DNA from: Stenotrophomonas maltophilia
GTDB lineage: Bacteria > Pseudomonadota > Gammaproteobacteria > Xanthomonadales > Xanthomonadaceae
Direction of reading: 5' to 3'
Length of the DNA stretch: 64,000 nucleotides
Assembly: GCF_023518235.1 (NCBI RefSeq)
Contig: NZ_CP090423.1
Location: 1,178,001-1,242,000 of the forward strand
Below, piece by piece: positions 51,247-58,381 of the stretch. How positions within the stretch are numbered: the first letter of the stretch is position 1; each line of letters opens with the position of its first letter. Both the position numbers and the translations under genes were made by a program. Below the pieces are notes generated by a model. The model did not search any database. It worked only from the letters and a program-made list of their open reading frames with translations, and was not told the origin of the DNA.

Positions 51247-51516
51247 ATGTCTCCCGAACTTGCCCTGACTGAACTGCGTGGCGGCCTGATCACCGTGTTG
51301 TGGGTGGCCGGCCCGCTGCTGCTGACCGTACTGGTGGTGGGCGTGGTGGTCGGCGTGGTGCAGGCCGCGACCCAGCTCAACGAACCGACCATCGCCTTCG
51401 TCGCCAAGGCGGCGGCACTGACCGCGGTGCTGTTCGCGCTGGGCAGCCTGCTGATCGGCCACCTAGTCGAGTTCACCACGCTGCTGTTCCAGCGCATCCC
51501 GCACCTGATCGGCTAG
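51247..51516 (+). CDS. fliQ: FliQ, export gate protein
   Basis: 89 residues with two membrane helices: GGLITVLWVAGPLLLTVLVV and FVAKAAALTAVLFALGSLLI. VVGVVQAATQLNEPTIAFVA is the family core. It packs between FliP and FliR in the export gate. It starts 83 bases after fliP, with two SMAG hairpins in the gap, and is followed 13 bases later by fliR. Confidence 0.97.
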   Translation: MSPELALTELRGGLITVLWVAGPLLLTVLVVGVVVGVVQAATQLNEPTIAFVAKAAALTAVLFALGSLLIGHLVEFTTLLFQRIPHLIG

Positions 51517-51529
51517 GACGCACGCTTCG

Positions 51530-52321
51530 ATGGACGCCGCCACCCAGATGGCAGCCGACGGCCTGCAGGCCTTCGGCATGATCGGCACGGTGTTGTGGAC
51601 GCTGCTGCGCATCGGTGCGGTGGCCATGGCCATGCCCATGGTCGGCACGCGCGCGGTACCGGCGCGGATCCGCGTGATCCTGGCCGCCACCCTGGCCATC
51701 GCACTGGCGCCGCTGCTGCCGCCGGTACCGGACTGGACCGGCTTTGACGCGGCCACCGTGCTCACCATTGCCCGCGAGCTGGCCATTGGGGTGGCCATCG
51801 GCTTCCTGTTGCGGCTGGTGTTCGAGGCCGGTGCGCTGGCCGGCGAACTGATCGCCCAGGGCACCGGCCTGGCCTTCGCGCAGATGAGCGACCCGCTGCG
51901 TGGCGGCACCTCCGGCGTAATCGGACAGTGGTTCTACCTGCTGTTCGGGCTGCTGTTCTTCACCGCCAATGGTCACCTCGCGCTGATCTCGCTGATGGTG
52001 GACAGCTATCGCGCACTGCCGATCGGCACACCGTTGCCCGACCCGCATGCGTTCTTCAGCATCGCCCCGACCTTCCTGCTGACCGTGCTGCGTGGTGCGC
52101 TGACGCTGGCCATTCCACTGACGGTGGCGATGTTGGCGGTGAATCTGGCCTTCGGCGTATTGGCCCGTGCCGCGCCGGCGCTCAACCCGATCCAGCTCGG
52201 CCTGCCGGTGTCGCTGCTGCTGGGTCTGTTCCTGCTGGCGCTGTTGGCCGGGGAAATGGGCCCGCCGGTCCAACGCCTGTTCGATGCGGCCTTCCAGGCG
52301 GCGGACGCGGTCACGCGCTGA
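51530..52321 (+). CDS. fliR: FliR, export gate protein
   Basis: 263 residues, about six membrane helices. Conserved RIGAVAMAMPMVGTRAVPAR, AGELIAQGTGLAFAQMSDPL and the C-terminal LNPIQLGLPVSLLLGLFLLA are typical. It closes the FliPQR gate and contacts FlhB. It ends the fliL operon. In many bacteria flhB follows directly; here two non-flagellar genes intervene. Confidence 0.96.
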   Translation: MDAATQMAADGLQAFGMIGTVLWTLLRIGAVAMAMPMVGTRAVPARIRVILAATLAIALAPLLPPVPDWTGFDAATVLTIARELAIGVAIGFLLRLVFEAGALAGELIAQGTGLAFAQMSDPLRGGTSGVIGQWFYLLFGLLFFTANGHLALISLMVDSYRALPIGTPLPDPHAFFSIAPTFLLTVLRGALTLAIPLTVAMLAVNLAFGVLARAAPALNPIQLGLPVSLLLGLFLLALLAGEMGPPVQRLFDAAFQAADAVTR

Positions 52322-52351
52322 CCCGCCCTCCTGTACCGTCGACCCATGCCA

Positions 52352-52458
52352 GTCGAGCATGGCTCAACGCTACAAGGGCAAAGCAAGCCAAGCATCGGCT
52401 CTACCCGGGGGGCACGAGGGCCGGATTTCACGTCCTGCCGCTTGAAGTCCCCCCGGGT
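52352..52458. repeat. SMAG hairpin plus 10-base inverted repeat after fliR
   Basis: GTCGAGCATGGCTCAACGCT followed by AC at 52352-52373 (one arm mismatch), then ACCCGGGGGG at 52403-52412 and its reverse complement CCCCCCGGGT at 52449-52458. These occupy the fliR-MHYT gene spacer and may terminate the fliL operon. Confidence 0.65.
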
Positions 52459-52587
52459 CTGCGCGTTAGAGTGAATGCGCGACGTCCAGGGGGGACGCCG
52501 CACCTGGCCGGCGCGCCTGCGCGACGGCCTGCCTCATGCATGCCCCACCGTAGTTTCCGTCGACAGGCAGGTCCGGGAGACTGACGA

Positions 52588-54723
52588 ATGCTGGTAGGCA
52601 CGTACAACCCATGGCTGGTGGCGACCTCACTGCTGGTTGCCGTGATGGCTTCCTATACCGCGCTGGCCATGGCCGGGCGCACCGTCACCGCCCCCGGCAA
52701 GGGCGCGGCATGGTGGTGGCGGCTGGGAGGGGGCTTCGCAATGGGCCTGGGCATCTGGTCGATGCATTTCATCGGCATGCTCGCCTTCGATCTGCCCATA
52801 CCGCTGGGCTACGACCTGCCGATCACCCTGCTCTCGCTCACCCTGGCCATTGCCTCCTCGGTGTTCGCACTGTGGCTGGTGTCTCTGCGCACGCTGCCGC
52901 ATCCACGCCTGGCTGGCGGCGCACTGCTGATGGGCACTGGCATCGCCGGCATGCACTACGTCGGCATGGCCGCCATGCGCATGCAGCCGGGCATCGACTA
53001 CGACCCCGGCTGGCTGCTGTTCTCGCTGCTGGTGGCGGTGGCCGCCTCCTGGACCGCGTTGTATGTGGCGTTCCGCCTGCGCGCGCAGCGCACCCGGGTT
53101 GGAGACCGGCTGGCGGCGGCGGGCATGCTCGGCCTGGCCATCGTTGGCATGCATTACACCGGCATGGCGGCCGCGCGCTTCCCCGAAGGCAGCATCTGCG
53201 GCGCGGCGGTGGGTGACGGCCTGCAGAACGACTGGCTGGCGATGCTGGTGGTGGTGCTGACCGTGGCCATCCTGGCCGTGGTGCTGGTGGTGTCCTGGCT
53301 GGACCAGCGCGTGGAAGCGCAGCTGCTGCGCCTGCGCAATTCAATGTTGAGCACCTCGTTGACCGATGCGCAGCAGGAACTGACCCAGGCCGCCCTGCAC
53401 GACCCGTTGACCCGCCTGCCCAACCGCCTGCTGTTGCAGCGGCGCATCGTGCAGGCGTTGGCCGAAGCCGAACAGGGTGGCAGCCGCTTCGCGGTGATGT
53501 TCATGGACCTGGACGGCTTCAAACAGGTCAATGATGCCTATGGCCACCAGGCCGGCGACGCGCTGCTGGTGGCCGTGGCCGAGCGCACCCGCCAGCTGTT
53601 GCGCCCGCATGACCTGCTGGCGCGGCTGGGCGGCGACGAGTTCGTGATGGTGGTGCGAATCGAACACGATGAAGACCTGCCCACCCTGGCCCGACGCATC
53701 CTGCAGGCGGTCGGCAGCGGTCCACTGCTGCCGGACAACGAACTGCAGGTCACCGCCAGCATCGGCGTGGCGATCTGCCCGGACCATGCCGCAAGCGAAC
53801 GCCAGCTGATGGCCTTCGCCGATGCGGCGATGTACCAGGCCAAGGAATCCGGACGCAATGCCTTCGTGCTGTTCGCCGACTGGATGAACGACAGCGCCGA
53901 GCAGCAGTTCCGCCTGCTGGCCGACCTGCGCCGCGCGATCGGCAGCGAGCAGTTGTTCCTCCACTACCAGCCCAAGATCCGCGTGGCCACGCAGAAGGTG
54001 GCCGGTGCCGAAGCCCTGATCCGCTGGCGCCACCCCGAGCACGGCCTGATTCCACCGGACCGCTTCATCCGCCTGGCCGAGCGCAGCGGCGCGATCAACG
54101 AGATCGGCCGCTGGGCGCTGGACCAGGCGTGCCAGCAGCTGCGCCGCTGGCATGATGCCGGCCATGACGGCTGGTCGATGTCGGTGAACCTTTCGCCGGT
54201 GCAGTTCAGCTCGCCGCATCTGCTGCAGGATGTGCGCGAGGTGATCGAGCGCCACCAGATCATCCCGCGCCATCTGGTGCTGGAAATCACCGAAAGCACG
54301 GTGATGCGCGATACCGATACCAGCCTGCGCCTGTTGCAGGCACTGTCGGCACTGGGCGTAGGCATCTCCATCGACGACTTCGGCACCGGCTATTCCAGCC
54401 TGCTGTACCTGAAGCGGCTGCCGGCCACCGAGATCAAGATCGACCACGCCTTCGTGCGCGACCTGGAGCACAGCGCCGAAGACGTGGTGATCGTCTCGGC
54501 GATCGTGGCGCTGGGCCACGCACTGGACATGGACATCGTGGCTGAAGGCGTGGAAACCGCCGCCCAGCGCGCCTACCTGGAGCGGCTGGGCTGCGACTAC
54601 CTGCAGGGCTACCTGCTCGGCCGCCCGGTCGATGCCGCGCGCTTCATGCAGCTGCACGACCTGCCGCGGCCACGGGTGGAGCTGGCGCAGAACCCACCCC
54701 CTGGCGACAACGCTCCCTTGTAG
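52588..54723 (+). CDS. MHYT-GGDEF-EAL membrane protein
   Basis: 711 residues. The N-terminal MHYT sensor has seven or so membrane helices with three motifs, MHFIGM, MHYVGM and MHYTGM, thought to bind a metal and sense a diatomic gas. The GGDEF domain has FMDLDGFKQVNDAYGH and an intact RLGGDEF. The EAL domain has GAEALIRWRHP, EITEST, DDFGTGYSSLLYLKRLP, EIKIDHAFV and AEGVET. Both enzyme signatures are complete, so either synthesis or breakdown of c-di-GMP is possible. It lies between fliR and flhB, hinting at motility control. Its TAG stop is the start of a SMAG repeat. Confidence 0.95.
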   Translation: MLVGTYNPWLVATSLLVAVMASYTALAMAGRTVTAPGKGAAWWWRLGGGFAMGLGIWSMHFIGMLAFDLPIPLGYDLPITLLSLTLAIASSVFALWLVSLRTLPHPRLAGGALLMGTGIAGMHYVGMAAMRMQPGIDYDPGWLLFSLLVAVAASWTALYVAFRLRAQRTRVGDRLAAAGMLGLAIVGMHYTGMAAARFPEGSICGAAVGDGLQNDWLAMLVVVLTVAILAVVLVVSWLDQRVEAQLLRLRNSMLSTSLTDAQQELTQAALHDPLTRLPNRLLLQRRIVQALAEAEQGGSRFAVMFMDLDGFKQVNDAYGHQAGDALLVAVAERTRQLLRPHDLLARLGGDEFVMVVRIEHDEDLPTLARRILQAVGSGPLLPDNELQVTASIGVAICPDHAASERQLMAFADAAMYQAKESGRNAFVLFADWMNDSAEQQFRLLADLRRAIGSEQLFLHYQPKIRVATQKVAGAEALIRWRHPEHGLIPPDRFIRLAERSGAINEIGRWALDQACQQLRRWHDAGHDGWSMSVNLSPVQFSSPHLLQDVREVIERHQIIPRHLVLEITESTVMRDTDTSLRLLQALSALGVGISIDDFGTGYSSLLYLKRLPATEIKIDHAFVRDLEHSAEDVVIVSAIVALGHALDMDIVAEGVETAAQRAYLERLGCDYLQGYLLGRPVDAARFMQLHDLPRPRVELAQNPPPGDNAPL

Positions 54724-54768
54724 CGCCGAGCCTGCGCTCGGCTCCCGCCGGGCATGGCCCGGCGCTAC
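54720..54768. repeat. Two facing SMAG elements overlapping the stop codon
   Basis: GTAGCGCCGAGCCTGCGCTC and GGC at 54720-54742; then GCCGGGCATGGCCCGGCGCT and AC at 54747-54768 in the other orientation. The TAG at 54721-54723 is the stop of the MHYT gene. Confidence 0.9.
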
Positions 54769-54787
54769 CATCGGGTATCGATCCGCG

Positions 54788-54810
54788 GTAGATCCACGCC
54801 ATGCGTGGAT
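54788..54810 (+). repeat. SMAG-type hairpin GTAGATCCACGCC...
   Basis: Identical in sequence to the element at 6507-6529. It lies 33 bases before the hydrolase start. Confidence 0.85.
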
Positions 54811-54842
54811 GCGCCGTTCCACCACCCTCCAAGGAAGCGTCC

Positions 54843-57089
54843 GTGGCCCTACGCACCCCGCTTGCCGGCCTGTTGCTGGCCCTCGCTGTTGGCCACGCCG
54901 CCGCCGCTGATCTGCCCTGGTCATTGCCAGCCGATGCATCCCCCGTGCAGACCGACGCAGCCCTGCGAACACTGGGCACCGAGCTGCTGGAATCTGCCTC
55001 CCTGACCAATGCGCAGCGCAGCCACGCGCTGCTGGCGCTGGGCCGGGCCACCGAAGCACGGCCATTGATCCAGCAGGTACGCGCCGGCCTGGCAAGCGCC
55101 GGCGACAGCGCGGCGGCGCAGCGCTGGGTACCGATGCTGCTGCTCGCCACGGCCGGTGAGCAGGACGCAGCGGGGTATGCGCGTGCCTTCCACAACACCT
55201 TTGCCGACCTCGGCGACGTCGCCGCCGTGCAGGCGGAAACCGCGCTCGCGGTGGAACCTGCCACCGCGCAGGCGCAGCTGGCGCAGGCCATCGCCGCGCA
55301 GGCCGGCACCACCGCCCTGCCCCAGGCCGTCGCCCTGGAATTGTTGCGACTGCGTGCACTGCTGCGTGCACAGACCCTGGCCGCCGCCTTGGCCCCACCA
55401 CTGGTCGCGGCCGAAGAACAACGCCGCTTCCTCATCGACGATGCGTTGCGCATCCCCGCCGGCGATGGCGTCGTGCTGTCGGCGCAGCTGGCCCGGCCCA
55501 GGGCCGCGCAGGCACCCCTGCCGGCGGCCATGCTCTTCACCATCTACACCGATCCGGCCAAGAACCGGCTGAAGATGCTGCTGGCCGCTGCCCACGGCTA
55601 CGCCGGCATCGTGGTCGACGCGCGCGGCAAGGGCCAGGGCAGCGGCAGCGTCGCCCCCTACGAGCACGATGGCGACGATGCCAACGCGGCGATCGACTGG
55701 ACCAGCCGCCAGCCGTGGAGCGACGGCCGCGTGGCCATGTACGGCGGCAGCTACGAGGGCTTCACCGCCTGGGCCGCGGCCCGCCATCACCACCCCGCAC
55801 TGAAGACCATCGTGCCCTACGTTGCCGCCATCCCCGGCCAGGGCCTGCCGATGGAGAACAACGTGTTTCACAGTGCCAACTATGGCTGGGCCTTCTACGT
55901 GGCCAATGGCCCGATGCTGGACAACGACACCTACAACCAGAACGAGCGCTGGTCGCAGCTGCCGCGCCGCTGGTATGCCTCCGGCCGCCCTTACCGGCAG
56001 ATCGACCAGGTCGATGGCACGCCCAATCCCTGGCTTCAGCGCTGGCTCGATCACCCGGCCTACGACGCCTACTGGCAGTCGATGGTTCCCTATGGCGACC
56101 AGTTCGACGACATCCGCATCCCGGTGCTGACCATCACCGGCTACTACGACGATGGCCAGATCTCGGCACTGCAGTACTTCAAGGACCACCTGCGGCACCG
56201 CCCCGATGCCGAGCATGCCCTGCTGATCGGCCCCTATGACCATCGCGGTGCGCAGTCGGCGATCAAACCGATGCAGCTGCGCGGATACGACCTGGATGCC
56301 GTCGCGCAGTTCGACACGGCTGCACTGACCTTCCAGTGGCTGGACCATGTGCTGCGCGGCGCCCCGCGCCCGGCGCTGGTGCCCGACCGCGTGAACTACC
56401 AGCTGATGGGCGCCAACCGCTGGGGGCATGCGGCAACACTGGACGCCGCCGCAGGTGTTCACCACCGCTACTTCCTCTCGGCCGCGCCCGCTTCGGTCGA
56501 TGGCTACCACCGCCTGCAGGAACAGCCGCCAGCCCCAGGCCAGCTGGGGCAGACCGTGGACCTGGCCGACCGCGATGAAATACGGCATGGCTACTACCCG
56601 TTCCCGATCATCGAAGCTCAGGACGAAAGGGATACGGCGCTGTCCTTTGTCACCGATCCCGTTACCGGCCCGATGGATCTGGTGGGCAGCTTCTCCGGCG
56701 ACCTGAAGGTGCGGATCAATAAACGCGACTTCGATTTCACCGTCACCCTGTACGAACTGATGGCCGATGGCCGCCGCGTGCAGCTGTCCTACTACATGGG
56801 CCGGGCCAGCCACGTACGTGACCCGACCACACGCCAGCTGCTGCCCCCCGGGCAGTGGACCCACCTGCCCTTCGACCGCACGCGCATGGTCGCGCGCCGC
56901 CTGGCCGCGGGCAGCCGCCTGTTGGTCAAGGTGGACGTACTGAAAGACGCCATGCATCAGGTGAATCACGGCACCGGCCGCGATGTCAGCGATGAATCGG
57001 CCGCCGATGCGGGCCAGCCGCTGCGCGTGGACTGGCACAGCCACAGCGTGGTGTCGATTCCGTTGCGGCCGGCAACGCCGGATGGATGA
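54843..57089 (+). CDS. CocE/NonD-family hydrolase, exported (X-Pro dipeptidyl-peptidase-like)
   Basis: 748 residues. The GTG start at 54843, with AAGGAAG upstream, gives signal peptide MALRTPLAGLLLALAVGHAA. An N-terminal helical part is followed by an alpha/beta-hydrolase: GIVVDARGKGQGSGSVAPYE, nucleophile Ser303 in MYGGSYEGFTAW, and DHRGAQS with candidate His. A C-terminal jelly roll (LVGSFSGDLKVRINKRDFDF, RMVARRLAAGSRLLVKVDVL) completes the CocE/PepX layout. Members cut acyl or peptide bonds; the substrate is unknown. It sits between the MHYT gene and flhB, with no obvious flagellar function. SMAG hairpins flank it on both sides. Confidence 0.9.
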   Translation: MALRTPLAGLLLALAVGHAAAADLPWSLPADASPVQTDAALRTLGTELLESASLTNAQRSHALLALGRATEARPLIQQVRAGLASAGDSAAAQRWVPMLLLATAGEQDAAGYARAFHNTFADLGDVAAVQAETALAVEPATAQAQLAQAIAAQAGTTALPQAVALELLRLRALLRAQTLAAALAPPLVAAEEQRRFLIDDALRIPAGDGVVLSAQLARPRAAQAPLPAAMLFTIYTDPAKNRLKMLLAAAHGYAGIVVDARGKGQGSGSVAPYEHDGDDANAAIDWTSRQPWSDGRVAMYGGSYEGFTAWAAARHHHPALKTIVPYVAAIPGQGLPMENNVFHSANYGWAFYVANGPMLDNDTYNQNERWSQLPRRWYASGRPYRQIDQVDGTPNPWLQRWLDHPAYDAYWQSMVPYGDQFDDIRIPVLTITGYYDDGQISALQYFKDHLRHRPDAEHALLIGPYDHRGAQSAIKPMQLRGYDLDAVAQFDTAALTFQWLDHVLRGAPRPALVPDRVNYQLMGANRWGHAATLDAAAGVHHRYFLSAAPASVDGYHRLQEQPPAPGQLGQTVDLADRDEIRHGYYPFPIIEAQDERDTALSFVTDPVTGPMDLVGSFSGDLKVRINKRDFDFTVTLYELMADGRRVQLSYYMGRASHVRDPTTRQLLPPGQWTHLPFDRTRMVARRLAAGSRLLVKVDVLKDAMHQVNHGTGRDVSDESAADAGQPLRVDWHSHSVVSIPLRPATPDG

Positions 57090-57091
57090 TT

Positions 57092-57185
57092 GCGCCGGGC
57101 ATGGCCCGGTGCCAGCCGTGCCGCCGCCCGCCGTCACGGAACGCTCCCTGCAATACCCTCCTGTAGCTCCACGCCATGGGTGGAT
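57092..57185. repeat. Two SMAG-type hairpins between the hydrolase and flhB
   Basis: GCGCCGGGCATGGCCCGGTG and CC at 57092-57113 (degenerate), and GTAGCTCCACGCCATGGGTG and GAT at 57163-57185. The second lies between two similar sigma-54-like boxes. Confidence 0.75.
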
Positions 57186-57201
57186 GAGCGACCCACCATC
57201 A

Positions 57202-57217
57202 CGGAACGGTTCTTGCA
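57202..57217 (+). promoter_or_regulatory. Candidate sigma-54 promoter of flhB
   Basis: CGGAACG-GTTC-TTGCA: the -12 half is perfect and the -24 half differs at two bases. A weaker similar box (CGGAACG-CTCC-CTGCA) lies at 57137-57152. It is 33 bases from ATG 57251. Confidence 0.5.
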
Positions 57218-57250
57218 CGTACCCCGGCATCTCCTGCCGTAGTACCCCTG

Positions 57251-58381
57251 ATGTCCGAGAACGAATCCGCCGGCGAAAAGACCGAACAACCGACCGAAAA
57301 ACGCCTGCGCGATGCCCGTGAACAGGGCAACCTGCCACGCTCGCGGGAACTGGGCACGGCCGCCGTGTTCGGTGCCGGCGTGCTGGCGGTGATGGCCATG
57401 AGCGGCTCGATCGGGCGTGGCGCCACGGCCTGGATGAAGCAGGCGCTCAGCCCGGAACAGAGCCTGCGGCAGAACCCGAAGGAACTGTTCGGCCACTTCG
57501 GCGACCTGCTGCTGCAGTTCCTGCTGGTGATCGCGCCGCTGGTGCTGGTCTGCCTGCTGGCCAGCTTCGTCGCACCGCTGGTGATGGGCGGCCTGCGCTG
57601 GTCGCAGAAGGCGTTGCTGCCCGACATCAACCGCCTGAACCCGATGAGCGGGCTCAAGCGGCTGTATGGCCCGGAGGCCATCGCCGAATTCACCAAGTCG
57701 CTGCTGCGCGTGGCCTTCGTTGGCGTGGCCGCCGGGCTGGTGGTCTGGACCGGCTTTGACACCCTGCGCGGGCTGATCCACCACCCGCTGGAGACCGCCA
57801 TCACCGATGGCCTGGGCTTCACCCTGCGCCTGCTGCTGGCCACCGCCGGCGCGATGCTGGTGCTGGCCGCCATCGATGCGCCGTACCAGCGCTGGAACTG
57901 GATGCGCAAGCTGAAGATGACCCGCGAGGAACTGCGCCGGGAAATGAAGGAAAGCGAGGGCAGCCCCGAGGTGAAGGGGCGCATCCGCCAGCTGCAGCAG
58001 CAGATGGCCAACCGCCGGATGATGGAAGCGGTCCCCACCGCCGACGTGGTGGTGGTCAACCCCACCCACTACGCGGTAGCCCTGAAGTACGAAGGCGGCG
58101 CAATGAACGCCCCCACCGTGGTGGCGCTGGGCGTGGACGAGACCGCCCTGCGCATCCGCGAAGTGGCCGACGGCAACAAGGTCGCCATCGTCTCTGCCCC
58201 GCCTTTGGCACGCGCCTTGTATCGGGAAGGCCAACTCGGAAAGGAAATCCCCGTGAGACTGTATTCAGCCGTCGCCCAGGTCCTGTCCTACGTCTACCAG
58301 CTGCGCACCTGGCGCACTGGCCCGATGCCGGACGCCCCGCACATCCAGGTGGATGAATTCGGCAAGGGAGGCCGCCCGTGA
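57251..58381 (+). CDS. flhB: FlhB, export gate protein and specificity switch
   Basis: 376 residues. The N-terminus SENESAGEKTEQPTEKRLRD, then AREQGNLPRSREL, is conserved. Four membrane helices follow, then a cytoplasmic domain with autocleavage site VVVVNPTHYAVAL (Asn270-Pro271). The C-terminal APPLARALYREGQLGKEIPV, then RLYSAVAQVLSYVYQL, is canonical. FliK acts through this domain to switch from rod/hook to filament export. The 3' part of the DNA carries a promoter-like block and unusual codons. flhA overlaps the stop (GTGA). Confidence 0.97.
   Translation: MSENESAGEKTEQPTEKRLRDAREQGNLPRSRELGTAAVFGAGVLAVMAMSGSIGRGATAWMKQALSPEQSLRQNPKELFGHFGDLLLQFLLVIAPLVLVCLLASFVAPLVMGGLRWSQKALLPDINRLNPMSGLKRLYGPEAIAEFTKSLLRVAFVGVAAGLVVWTGFDTLRGLIHHPLETAITDGLGFTLRLLLATAGAMLVLAAIDAPYQRWNWMRKLKMTREELRREMKESEGSPEVKGRIRQLQQQMANRRMMEAVPTADVVVVNPTHYAVALKYEGGAMNAPTVVALGVDETALRIREVADGNKVAIVSAPPLARALYREGQLGKEIPVRLYSAVAQVLSYVYQLRTWRTGPMPDAPHIQVDEFGKGGRP
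58206..58221 (+). promoter_or_regulatory. Candidate sigma-54 promoter inside flhB
   Basis: TGGCACG-CGCC-TTGTA. The -24 half is perfect; the -12 half has T for C. It is followed by AAGGAAA and an in-frame GTG at 58253, and 157 bases on by flhA. Confidence 0.45.

Noticed and set aside
54921-57338. A long open frame (about 800 codons) antisense to the CocE-type hydrolase
   Set aside because: The sense strand has signal peptide, catalytic motif and family length; the antisense frame is a by-product of high GC third positions and shows no domain.
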